This document shows, piece after piece, positions 52,631 through 62,702 of a stretch of 64,000 nucleotides of DNA. A program made the position numbers and the translations under genes. Position 1 is the stretch's first letter; each line of letters opens with the position of its first letter. The stretch covers positions 4,216,001 through 4,280,000 of the forward strand of contig JAUKUA010000007.1 in the NCBI GenBank assembly GCA_030549175.1, given 5' to 3'. The DNA comes from Lasiosphaeris hirsuta. Its lineage: Eukaryota > Ascomycota > Sordariomycetes > Sordariales > Lasiosphaeriaceae. The notes below the pieces were generated by a model. The model saw only the letters and a list, made by a program, of their open reading frames with translations, was not told where the DNA came from and did no database searches.

Positions 52631-55600
52631 GACTGTGAGCGGTGTGCTTATTACCAAAGACTGGGAGAGAAGTGTACTGGGGAGAGCAGCGACGAGAGCA
52701 CTATGTACTGTAGAAGCAGCAGCCGCCGTTTCCGACCGTGGTCGTGACGGGCGTCTCTAGGCGGGGCAGGGCAGCAGGAGGAGAGTCGGGCACCGAGTGT
52801 TTAAGAATGCTGCGAGTGCTGCGAGTGCTGCGAGTGCCGAGTGCTTGCGATGGTCGCGAAGGCGAGGGCTGCGAGTGGAATGGTGAGGTGAGCCAAGCAC
52901 GCCCCGTCTGCCCCTTCTGGAATGTCTGAGGCCGGAAGCAGTGTGACCGCTGCTAGTGCTTAGGCACGCAGAAGTCACAGCTGTTCTTATTGAATGGCGA
53001 CCAGAGACACGCACGCTGAGGGAGCGAATAACCAGATGGGCGAACCTGGGAAAGGATGGGGACGGCGAAACGAAACGAAGGAGAGAGCGAAGCGGTCACA
53101 GGAACTGCCCGAGGCAGGTAAGTATTGCAACATCGCTAGCAACCGCACCCGTGTGGGCCGAGATAGCAGCCCAGCACACCACGCTGCAGCTTGTACAGTG
53201 ACTGCAGCGACCAGAGCTGCCCGCCAGTGGCAGAAAGCGGGCACCACCTGGGCAAGACACTCTCCGGGTGGGGTGGAGGTGGGGAACAATGCCAGGTGCT
53301 GGCACAGTGCGGGGGGGAAGGGGCCTGGACCTGGCCGATACCGCGTGACCCTGCTGGCCACCCAGAGCGCAAGATTTGAGGGTGACACTGAAAGGTGATG
53401 TCAGGGGCCGACAGTATCGTGACGTCCTGCGCACTGTAGCGCTACCCGTCTCCTCAGCGACTTCCTGGATCAACAGCGCCTCAAGCGCCCCACCGCATGC
53501 AGGGCGGGTGGGCATTAGCGGCGGGGGTTTGGTGTGGGTTCCAATTTTTTTTAGTCTGTCACTCTGTTTTTGGTTGGACTTGGTGCGCTGAGAGAGGACA
53601 TGCTCGACACGCTGCAGCGCTCTGCGGCCGAACCCGGCAGCTGGGCATGGTCGACACGCTGTGGGCACGCTGTGAGCACCTGCCTCGCGATGTGGAGGAT
53701 ATTCCTGGATCCCAGGGAAACCACGGAACCCATTCCTGCTGCGGCCTTATTGACATCATCGCACTTTTGCTTCCGTCGTTGCTTCCGTCTCGAACTGCCA
53801 GGTGGTGATGGACGCCAGGTGGGATTGCAGATCGAAGCCAAGTCATCGACACGAGATTAACCCAAGTCAGCCAGTCAGCCAGTCAGCGCCAGCCAGCCAG
53901 TAAAGCGCCCGGACAAAAAAACATGGACGAGACCCTTCGATCTGGCTGGCCATCGTCAGGGTCCTCAACGGGCGGGTAAGGTGTCATCAATCCAGCGGGA
54001 CATTGCCTACTACACACCTAGTAGTACACTATACCCTACAGGAGCCCGCCCTACACCACAATTACCAAGTACGGCCCCGGACGCAGCCAGGCTGGCGCTT
54101 CGGGGTTGAGCAGCATCAAGCGACTGGCCAACCGGGCAACGGATTTACGAAATGGAAATAGGCAACTTCGGGGCGACCCCGGGCTGGGGCAACCTTGGGG
54201 TTCACGGGGTTCACGGGGTTCAGTCTCCTGAATTCCCGCGACGTTTTGATCACCGCTGATCCCCGAGATTCGAGAGCCTAAAAAGCCCAAAGCCCAAAGC
54301 CCAAAGCCGTCGATATCCCGCGGGGGATATCCCTCAGCGCTCAATTGGCAAAGTCACTCAGTCATCCATCTTTGCCTTCCAGCGGCCGCACTAGCGAGAA
54401 GACGTCAAGAGCAATGGAACGGAAACGGAAGACCGCAACAGTCACCTAGTTTGGTATGTCGCTACCGTCAACACAGCCTCCCTAGCGGGAGACAAGCTGC
54501 GCCAACTCGCCCGCAATGCCCGACAGCAATGCACAGCCAACAGCAGACAGCAAACAGTTGGAGTGGACAGCAGACAACAGATAGCAGACAGCGAACACGA
54601 GCAAGCCCGTGCCAAAACCGCACCACATTCCGCTCGCACCATCTCAACCCCCGCGGGGGGCTCGGGAGCGCTACCGATGCTTGTAAGCCGAGGCCGTCCG
54701 TGTTTTCTTGCCCCCCACCGCATTCACAACTCACACTCACACCGCCCGCGCCGGCTCGCCTTCCATCAACTAAAAACAGACTTCGCCTCTGGATTCTACC
54801 TCGGAAATCTCACGACTCGAAGCTCAAACACGCGGGCATACGCAAGACACCATGGTCCCCCCCCCCCCCCCCCCCCAAGCCTCATACCCAAATAACCTCT
54901 CTGCCTGTCGCAAACATGTCCCCTCTACCTCTCTATCCATGTGTCGTCAAACGCGCCAATTGCCAAGTCCATGCGGCGCCAAAGCCATCCTGCAGCATGA
55001 GATCCTCTCGTGATGCCGCCAGTTTTCCCTCGGTCCTCCTGATTGGCACGCTGGCCAGCACCTCCGTGCCTCCGTCAGCCTCGACAGACCGCCTTTCCCC
55101 CCGAGCAGGGCGAAAGCCCCCATCCTTCCCCCTGAGAGACGGCTGCCGGCGGCATTTCCAGCACGGCTGAGTTGCATTGATGGCCATTCTCAAACCACGC
55201 GTCCTGGACCCGCTATTGGATCGAGCTTCAGCGCACTCGCGATCTCCAGCAGGTGCCGGGCCTTTGCTGCACTCCGCTGCAGTTTGCTGCAGCCTGCGAC
55301 TGGAGGAAGACTGGTCATCTGAGCACTTTCTCAAACGGGAACAACGGCCATCCACATATACTATGCGGCCTTTTCACCACTTCTCGGTCGTTGGGTCCAA
55401 CCCCAACAATATTCGAGGGCCCGTAGTATTGGCCAAAGAGTGGGATGAAATGGTGAAGATGGATCGCGACCGACCCCATCGATGTGTTGTCACCGAATCA
55501 CCCAACAGCACTGTTAGCGTCGAGCGTCTGAGCGTCTCAACCGACTCCGCTCCGTCCACACAGTCCCATGGAATCCCGCAGCTACCCCAGAGTCTTGGCT

Positions 55601-57520
55601 TTGTCAGATCTTTGCGGGGTTCAGCTTTCGCGAAAGCGTGGTAATGGCACCCCCGCTGGCCAATGCCTTTTTTTTTTTTTTTTTTTCGGCGACAAAATAA
55701 GATCGTGACCACAAGGTTCAGGGGCGAAGTCGTGCCAGAAATTTATTCTTCAGGTGTCCCATCGAGATTGAACACGGCATTTTGCTCACCGCCGACACAT
55801 CCGGGCCCGACCGCTCGGAACACGACCCGGTGGCTGGATGGATACGGGCAGATCGGATTCCTGCCATGTAGCCCAGGCCGCCACCCCCAAAGAGCTCAGG
55901 GAGGACAAACACGGCGACACGGCGGGTGGATGGCCCCTTTCGCGAACGTCTATCAATGCCAGTCATCGATTGTTATGTGCAAAATGCCAAAGGCCCATGA
56001 CGGTTAGGGTGCCACAACGCTGGCGATCATCAAATGCGTTGGACCCTGAGCTCAGGGCTCCCCTTTGGTGCCAGGCTCGATAGGTACAGGTACCAGTGCT
56101 GCTGGCGCCTGTGTGGCCGTCAGAAACAGATGGGCGTACAGCCGTCTCGTCGATATGAAATGAGGAGCTGCCGTCATACAGCACGGCGACCTTGTGGCTG
56201 CATACCTCGGAACTAACGCCCCAAAACTCCCCCGCCGTGACAAACGACGCAGCATAAAGTCGCATTTACAGGTGCTCCTCGTTGTGGTCCGTTGAACTGG
56301 CTTCCTCATGCAGCCGAGTCCCTATCTCGGGTTTACCAAGTTAAGATGATCTGGAACATGGTAACAGCGGCCCTAGAAGTGTCCACTAGTTTCATTCATG
56401 CATCAAAAAGTGCAACGTCTGTTTTCCAACCAAAACGTGTGCCATCAGAGTGTAGGAATACTACACTATATATTGTCCAGCAAACACCCCCCTTCGTCAA
56501 GTCGGACGTTGCGGCGGCTCTGCTGATTACCCGCCCCCATCTCGGAACGACACTGCACGACGTCGGAAGCGATTCCGATGACGGAGGGGTTCCCGACGTC
56601 CTTATCTGCCGGGGCCGAACACGCCGCGCGAGCGTCTTCGGACACCCATCATGCTATCAAGGGTCCATCCAGATTGACCATGGATGGCAGCCTCCTGCAG
56701 CCAAGTCACAGTCCTAACGTGTCGACGGCTTGCATCTTATCGTCGGATGCAGTATGCATGGTGCAATCTGGATCGGCTATTACACCCCGAACCCGGCTAC
56801 TGACCTGGCCAACATTGCATCGCTTTCGCAGCAGTTTGTGAGATTGGTAGCACGTTGCGCACGAGGGATGTGGATTCGCTACCTGATACGAAATGCTGGG
56901 TGAGCTTGGCCTTGGTGCTACGACACTATACAGCGTGTCTCAGCAAGCCATCGTACAGCTCGGCTTTTTCCGGCGTTTCGGTAACTATAAAGTACCCCAA
57001 TACGAATGATATAGGCACATCTTCGTCCCCAGCTTGAACATATAGCTGGGCTCGGGCCGAGCCGGAAGATAACAAGGCAAATCAGGGCTTCACCTTGCTA
57101 GATGTGGCTGTAGACATATCCCTTGAATAAGGTGTGACTGCAGCTTCAACTACCGAAGGAGCCGTTCCCCTTCGGCAGGAAACCTAAATGGTCTCATATC
57201 ACCTCACATCGCCTCACCCACACCAGCAGCCGCCGTGACCCTGGCGTACCAACGACTTGTTTGGCAACACGTGGTGGTAATCAAAGTCTACCAGTGGTCT
57301 CCTCCCGTCGTCTTCCATCGCAGCTGTCTCGGGATTTCGCATGGTAACCACACTCCTCGAGAAAACACGGAGTCCCATTTCAACTCTCACAATCGGTACA
57401 TACATAGGTACACTACTGACCCTCCACAACAACTCCCCCCCCCCCCCCCCCTCCGTAGCGCATCAGGACACCTCGCAACAATAACATCAACAACTCCGTC
57501 TCCCCGCCCCTTCTTGAATC
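52631..57520. other. Long intergenic region, 4.9 kb, with short repeats
   Basis: No open frame here has coding bias, a domain or splice-consistent neighbours. Visible structure: (TGCGAG)-type repeats at 52806-52850, cagccagt repeats at 53867-53902, ggttcacg x3 at 54200-54222, cccaaag x4 at 54286-54306, an inverted repeat gatatccc/gggatatc at 54313-54332, C20 at 54857-54876, T19 at 55668-55686 and C17 at 57435-57451. Confidence 0.4.
54313..54332. repeat. Short perfect inverted repeat
   Basis: gatatccc and gggatatc flank gcgg, an 8-bp stem with a 4-base spacer. It could be a dimeric regulator site or chance. Confidence 0.5.
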
Positions 57521-57874
57521 CTACTTGCAATAACACCCCGCGTATTTGCCATCGTTGCACCTCCCCCCGCTGCCGTTGCACCCGTTGATCTTGCACGAGT
57601 TGACCGAATTGTTACACGTTGGTGCACGGGCACCCGCTGTACTGGCCTGCCCGGCACTTGGCCAGCCCCGTGTCCGGGTTGTTGAGCCCGCTGCACCCGT
57701 CGCGGTCGCAGTAGCCGTTGGCGGTGCCGCAACTGCGCGGGCGGGGCTGGCGGTGCCGGCAGTGGTCAGGTCGAGGTCGAGGGTGAGGGTGAGGGGGTTG
57801 GGGGTGGAGGAGGCGGGCATGGCGCTCGTTAGGGTGGCCAGGAGGAGGGTTACGGGGAGGATGGTGAGTTGCAT
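57521..57874 (-). CDS. Small secreted cysteine-rich protein with one cysteine unit out of frame
   Basis: The open frame from ATG 57872-57874 is 117 aa: signal peptide MQLTILPVTLLLATLTSAMP, a Thr/Ala/Pro stretch, and a C-terminal unit CNNSVNSCKINGCNGSGGRC, NDGKYAGCYCK. The Thr/Ala-rich stretch is suspicious. Read in another frame, the same DNA (about 57613-57733) encodes CGTANGYCDRDGCSGLNNPD, TGLAKCRAGQYSGCPCTN, a clear second copy of the same unit (C..GYC..DGCSG...KC.AGQYSGCPC against C..SCKINGCNG..RC.DGKYAGCYC). So the natural protein very likely has two tandem cysteine units, and the first is now out of frame between two opposite one-base changes, or the assembly is wrong at both ends. Role: probable secreted effector or antimicrobial-type protein; unknown. 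Confidence 0.65.
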   Translation of the reverse strand: MQLTILPVTLLLATLTSAMPASSTPNPLTLTLDLDLTTAGTASPARAVAAPPTATATATGAAGSTTRTRGWPSAGQASTAGARAPTCNNSVNSCKINGCNGSGGRCNDGKYAGCYCK

Positions 57875-58088
57875 CTTTTGCTGGTGGTAGCTAGGAGTGG
57901 TTAGTTGGGCTGTTTCCTGGACTCAGGGGGGAGGGAGGTAGTGGTTACTTGGTTGTTTGGGTTGGGAGGAGCTTGGGGTCAAGGTGGTGGATGGGTGATT
58001 GGAGAGTTGATGTGAAGGTGAGTGATGTTCTTTCTGTTTTCTCTCCCGACATGGTGATGGGCGACTCGATTTAACATTTTCTTTCAAC
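57875..58088. other. Short divergent intergenic region
   Basis: Lies between the secreted cysteine-rich gene (minus) and the small spliced ORF (plus). Too short for two large promoters. Confidence 0.4.
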
Positions 58089-58343
58089 ATGGCATCCCCC
58101 GAGGCCTTGCTCTCCTCAGCGCACAGCCTATTCCGATACTTCAACGTCCCCGATCGTACGTATGCACTGTCAGGCAACTCCCAAGTTACATTTTGCTGTC
58201 AACCACCTCCACGCGTCTAAGCCATCTTAGGCGCCCGTTCGTCTTCTGCGGGCGGTCTGGGTTCAAATCACCGTAAAGTCGAATCCGCCGTTCTCATCGT
58301 CGGCGATTATTGCAACACCAAGACCCCGACGGACGCCAACTGA
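58089..58343 (+). CDS. Tiny spliced ORF, hypothetical
   Basis: Exon 1 (58089-58155) encodes MASPEALLSSAHSLFRYFNV and PD; a 75-bp intron (GTACGT..TTAG) joins to exon 2 (58231-58343), giving ARSSSAGGLGSNHRKVESAV and LIVGDYCNTKTPTDAN, stop. The product is 59 aa. The helix-forming start, a good donor and an in-frame second exon with Ser/Gly/Val composition argue that this is, or was, coding. No homologue comes to mind. It might be the 5' fragment of a decayed longer gene. Confidence 0.35.
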
Positions 58344-59092
58344 AAATAGAGTGACTGAAAAGCAGGTGGCAAGAATATGGATTTGGTTTTCGAGTGTTAC
58401 CAGAATTACCAGACTTTAGCGAAAGCAGAACGACACGTTTGCTGTGCGGCCAAACTTGTTGCCTTTAGGCAGGCATCCTAAGGGCGATGAAAAGACGAAG
58501 AACCGCGCAGGACTGCAAGGCGGGCATATGTCGACGGGGCATAGACGGGGCTTAGGGTTTAGCGAAGAAGAATTCCCCTTTTTACCCGGCCAAATATCTC
58601 CGACCCGGTGCGATGGTCCGGGGCCACCTTCTATTGTCAACTCCTGCCGGAGTAGTGGCATGTTTCCATGGCCCGTGATGGTATTACAGGAAGATGTTGC
58701 AGTCGAAACAGTCAGCAATACGAGTATTGGTTCTCGAATGGGTTTGTTCAAGAAATCGGGAGTGATACTAGGACTCAATGGTGGGAAGAACAAGGACGCC
58801 AATTTCAAGATGGACGCAGTACTCCCAAATGTCAAGACGTGGATGCCTATACTGCCGCCCAAGGCACCTAGGGAAAGAGACCACAGCTGGCGGCTTGACA
58901 AGACGGCCTTAAATGGGCCACTGTTTTCGTCTGTCTACTCGCCTCAGAACGGGGCGAGGCGGATGATGGTGCGGTGGGTAAACTAGCGTTCGGCTATTGG
59001 TGGGTTCCGGGCTTTCTACTACTTTCCTGTGGTTTGTCCAAACCGTCCGGGCGTGCGTGCAATATCCAGTTCAAATCCCAGCATCATCCTTC

Positions 59093-59093
59093 T

Positions 59094-59127
<34 letters not shown>
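59093..59127. repeat. T21-A14 homopolymer junction
   Basis: Twenty-one T followed directly by fourteen A. The tract can fold on itself, and it would be a strong nucleosome-excluding element or, on either strand, a Pol III terminator. Confidence 0.85.
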
Positions 59128-61884
59128 GTTTTCTTTTAGCTTAGTAACATGAATCATAATGAAATATATGGTTTGATATGATGAATCCAACATAATGCTA
59201 TTCAGAACAAATTCCAAGAGTGTTTCGAGTTGTCTTGCTATGTGGAACTTGAAAAAATAGGATGAAGCATAGCTTTGATAGCTAGACGGCATCGATGCAC
59301 AGAACACCACCTACTAGTAGGAGTATTATACTACATGGCTGCAGGTAAGCGGTAAGTGGTTTTCGGGGAATCGAAGTAAAATGCTTTCATGCTACTCTCA
59401 CAAATGCCATGCTACCTCACATGCCCCTCGTACACCATGGTAGGTGATGAGTCAAGGATTCCCAGACCGTTGATCAATCTATCTCGCTTAGTTACTCAAT
59501 CACAAATTGTACTTGTTGTTCACCGGCGTGTAGGATGTGACCACGTACCCCCCTTCCGTGATATTTTCCTACCCCGAAAGATTCGTCAGGTTGGCTCTCT
59601 GATCCTCTGATCCTCCTCCAGGAGAAAATAATGACAAAAGTCTGAATCTAACAACTGCCAGCTCTCAGCTTGATTCTGATTGAAATAATCAACCTTTGGG
59701 CACTAGTTACCGAGATAACTTAAGCGATCTTGAAGCTGTGTCACGGTAGGCAGCGGCCCGCGTGCTCGTATTGCTCGTGTTAAGACGTGTTGTCTGAAGT
59801 CAATACTAAGCGCTCAAATGTCGCGCAGTCCCAGACATGTTCCCGCGTCGGGCTAAATGCGAGGATCATTTGCGACGCCGCTCCCGTGTCAGAATGGGGG
59901 GACCCTAACCCTACTGCGGCAATGGAACCAATGTCGTGATCAATGTGTAGCAGTGCGACTTGAGTTTTTAGGGAGGTCAGCCCTGCGGGATACTCGACCC
60001 GGGGCTGAGGGGGTACCAGTGCACTAGCAGTTCGCAACCGCCAGCAACAGCTAGTGCCGTATCACGGCAGTCGGCAATCTACATGGTGGCTGAGGACGGC
60101 CCGATCCCTCTCCTGACAGTGGAACAGAAACATGGCCGCAACCATTTTCTTCTCTCCTTTGGTGGCTGGATAGGTGATGGGAGTTGGCGATTGAAACCGG
60201 GCATGAGACGCGCTCGGGTCGGGGCAATCTGGGACCTATTTGCTGGACCTGAGGTCTGGGGAAGCATCGAATTCCGGGGAGGGCAGACAGGAGGGAACAA
60301 GGGGTGTGCGTGTGTGTGTTCGGCCAGACTTGGACGTGTTTTGGTACTTTGCTAGGCATCCAAGGCATGAACATGGCGGGACAGAGTCTAGGGCGCACGG
60401 ATGTCGGTTACCGAATTGATGGGCAATTTTTTTTTTTTTTGCTGATGAAGACACATCCGTCATCAACTTTTTGGGTGTCGATGGGTCTTGGGTCCAGTGC
60501 AATGGGTGAATGGCAATCCAATGGGCCCCATGTTGCGGATGCTAGCACCAAAGCACGGGCACGCGACACACCAGCACCAGACCTCGCGGGCCGAGGAGGG
60601 CACAATGGCAAAGGCAACAAGATTGCAGCATGCCCGCGAGGCCGCATCGAGCCAAACAATCTGCTGCGATAGTTATCGCTCGCTGCAAGCATATCGAGCG
60701 ATAGACTGACTGCAGCTATGGAGAGTCGAGATAGACGGACACGGCGTCGTGGCGGGCAACAGGGGGTAGCTTCTGTGCGGCGCAGGACGTGGGCGGTCCG
60801 ATAAGGCAGCGCGGCTGAAAACAATACTGGCGCGCGAGTGCCGACTTGAATTTTTACCTTTTATTTTACCTTTGCAGGGGAAACCCGGCCAGGCCGCTGG
60901 CCGTTGACCGTTGAAAATGCAGAGCTCCCGCACCCAACTTCCAAGGTGGCACTCTGGCATTGAGTGGATACGAGACCAAGAGCGAGCCGAAAACTCGAAA
61001 TGACAGCTTGGAGAGAAGGAGGAAAAGGGGTGCAACGAGGTCGCGTGGGTGGGAGTGTGGGCAGCTGGGTCCACTCCAGCTGGGCTGTCTCACATTTGGG
61101 TGGGAGGTGCAAGTGCAACCTGTTGCTCCTGTTGATTGCCCTGCAGCAGGACCTGAGGTAACTAACTGACTGCGCACCGCAGCCCTTGGCGCGCTCTCTG
61201 CACAGACGATCGATGTGTCGTCGTCGGTGTCGGCCTGGAGGTGCCGGTCCGTCATGTTCCCTGGGCTGTCGCGTGTCTGGGCGCGCGGGCGTGCATGCGA
61301 GAGATAAGGGGAGACGTTGGAGATGGCTCAAGACGGAAAAGATGCGAGGGTGAGGACGCGGTCTGACCAGACTCCCCTGGCCGGTGATGGATGCTGGCGG
61401 ATACTGGCTGATGCCGCTGATGCTGCTGATGCTGCTGGGGCTGCTGATGGCTCAGAGGACGGGGTTTGCGATATGCTCAAATGGCTGTGATTTGGCTCTG
61501 GTCTGGCTTTGGTCTACCTCCCCCCCTCCCCCACCCAATGCCGCATGTCGCACACACCTAATCGTACATGCTATCGAACAGACAGCGGTGCAGCGCTCCC
61601 ACAGGTCAACGGCTCCGTCTGCTGCATCGGGAGCCTATCTGAGGCGAATTTCACGGAGCAAAACCTGGAACCTGTAGGATGCGCGAGCCGGGGATTCTCG
61701 AGATATCGCCCACCCCCAAAGCACCACCAGAGATTAAAAAGAAATAAAAAGGGCTGCCAGCCCGACTAGCAGCGTAACAGTGCATGGCCAGACCCTTCTT
61801 CCTGGTTCCTGGCCGATTTCACGATCCCAAGTCCACCCACTCTCTCCGTGCTCCCCTCCGCTCTGCTTTCGACCGTTCCTCTCT

Positions 61885-61925
61885 CTTAGCTCTCTTAGCT
61901 CTTTAGCTCTCTTAGCCCTCTTAGC
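61885..61925. repeat. ctcttagct tandem repeat
   Basis: Four imperfect copies of a 9-10-bp unit. Intergenic and without an evident role. Confidence 0.75.
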
Positions 61926-62702
61926 CTCCAATTAGCCCTGCGTGAAGCAAACCAGCTGCAGCCTTGCCTTTCGGCGATTCGATTCGCATGTAGACTACGG
62001 ACACGCAAACTGCTCCCGTGGTTGTCTGGCCCCTGGTTGGAGGTTGGCTACCTGCAGATAGTACTTGGATCCTTCCCCAGGTCCGGCATGCTCAGCATCC
62101 TGCGTCCCTGCTCATGCCGCTTCCCGTCTGCCGCCCCCTCGAGCCACTCTTTGGGAAACAGATATTAGCCTGCGGCTGCCGCTCCGTCCTGCGCCGCTGC
62201 CATTCACTCTGGTTCCGATCAGTCACCCACGGCAGGCGCCCGCTCACCAGTGTGCAGTGTGTGTAGTTGTTTTTGTTGGTGTCGGCGGGGGGCTTCCACC
62301 AAAGGGCATGACAGACCGCGACAAAGCGCCACAACCCAACGTCTAAACGTCACCAGGAGCAAACGACCCCGTCAAGCTTTCCCATCCGTTGGCATTCTCA
62401 TTCTTATCTCGCAGTCCCCGCTGGCCGTTGGGCCATGGTATAAAAAACCGAAACATACATTGCGTTAGCACGACAGTGCCCATCGCTGCGCGGCGCCCCG
62501 ACGGACGAGATACCTCGATGCACTGCAGCGATAGTGGGGTGACGGACGCTACCTGAGCTTGGAGCCAGGGGTGAGCAAGCAAGTAACAAGGAAGACGCAG
62601 GCCGAGGCGACAGTCGAGATAGCGAAGGCCAAGGGCGTCAACAAGGGCAACGACGCACACAGGGCAACGAGCCGGAACTAGGGCTGCCCCCCCCCCCCAA
62701 GT

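Larger units (their letters stand above)
58344..62702. other. Long intergenic region, 4.4 kb
   Basis: A frame on each strand is open at 58416-58986, but neither has convincing coding character. The rest holds no gene. Visible structure: T21 followed by A14 at 59093-59127, T14 at 60427-60440, a (TG)n run near 60307, a ctcttagct repeat at 61885-61925 and C12 at 62687-62698. The last few kb may be a long regulatory region for the gene at 62703. Confidence 0.4.

Noticed and set aside
54451..55170. 239-codon plus-strand frame
   Set aside because: It spans a C20 homopolymer and has no coding bias or conserved feature; it depends on the exact length of the tract.
58205..58270. tRNA-like gggttcaaatca element
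   Set aside because: Only the B-box-like part fits; the T stem does not pair, and the segment is better explained as exon 2 of the small spliced ORF.
58416..58986. Overlapping 161- and 180-codon frames on opposite strands
   Set aside because: Both are open, neither shows codon bias, signal, domain or splice-consistent neighbours, so I could not choose and list no gene.
59060..59115. tRNA-like agttcaaatccc followed by a long T run
   Set aside because: No T stem, A box or acceptor stem can be paired; the T run is part of the T21-A14 junction.
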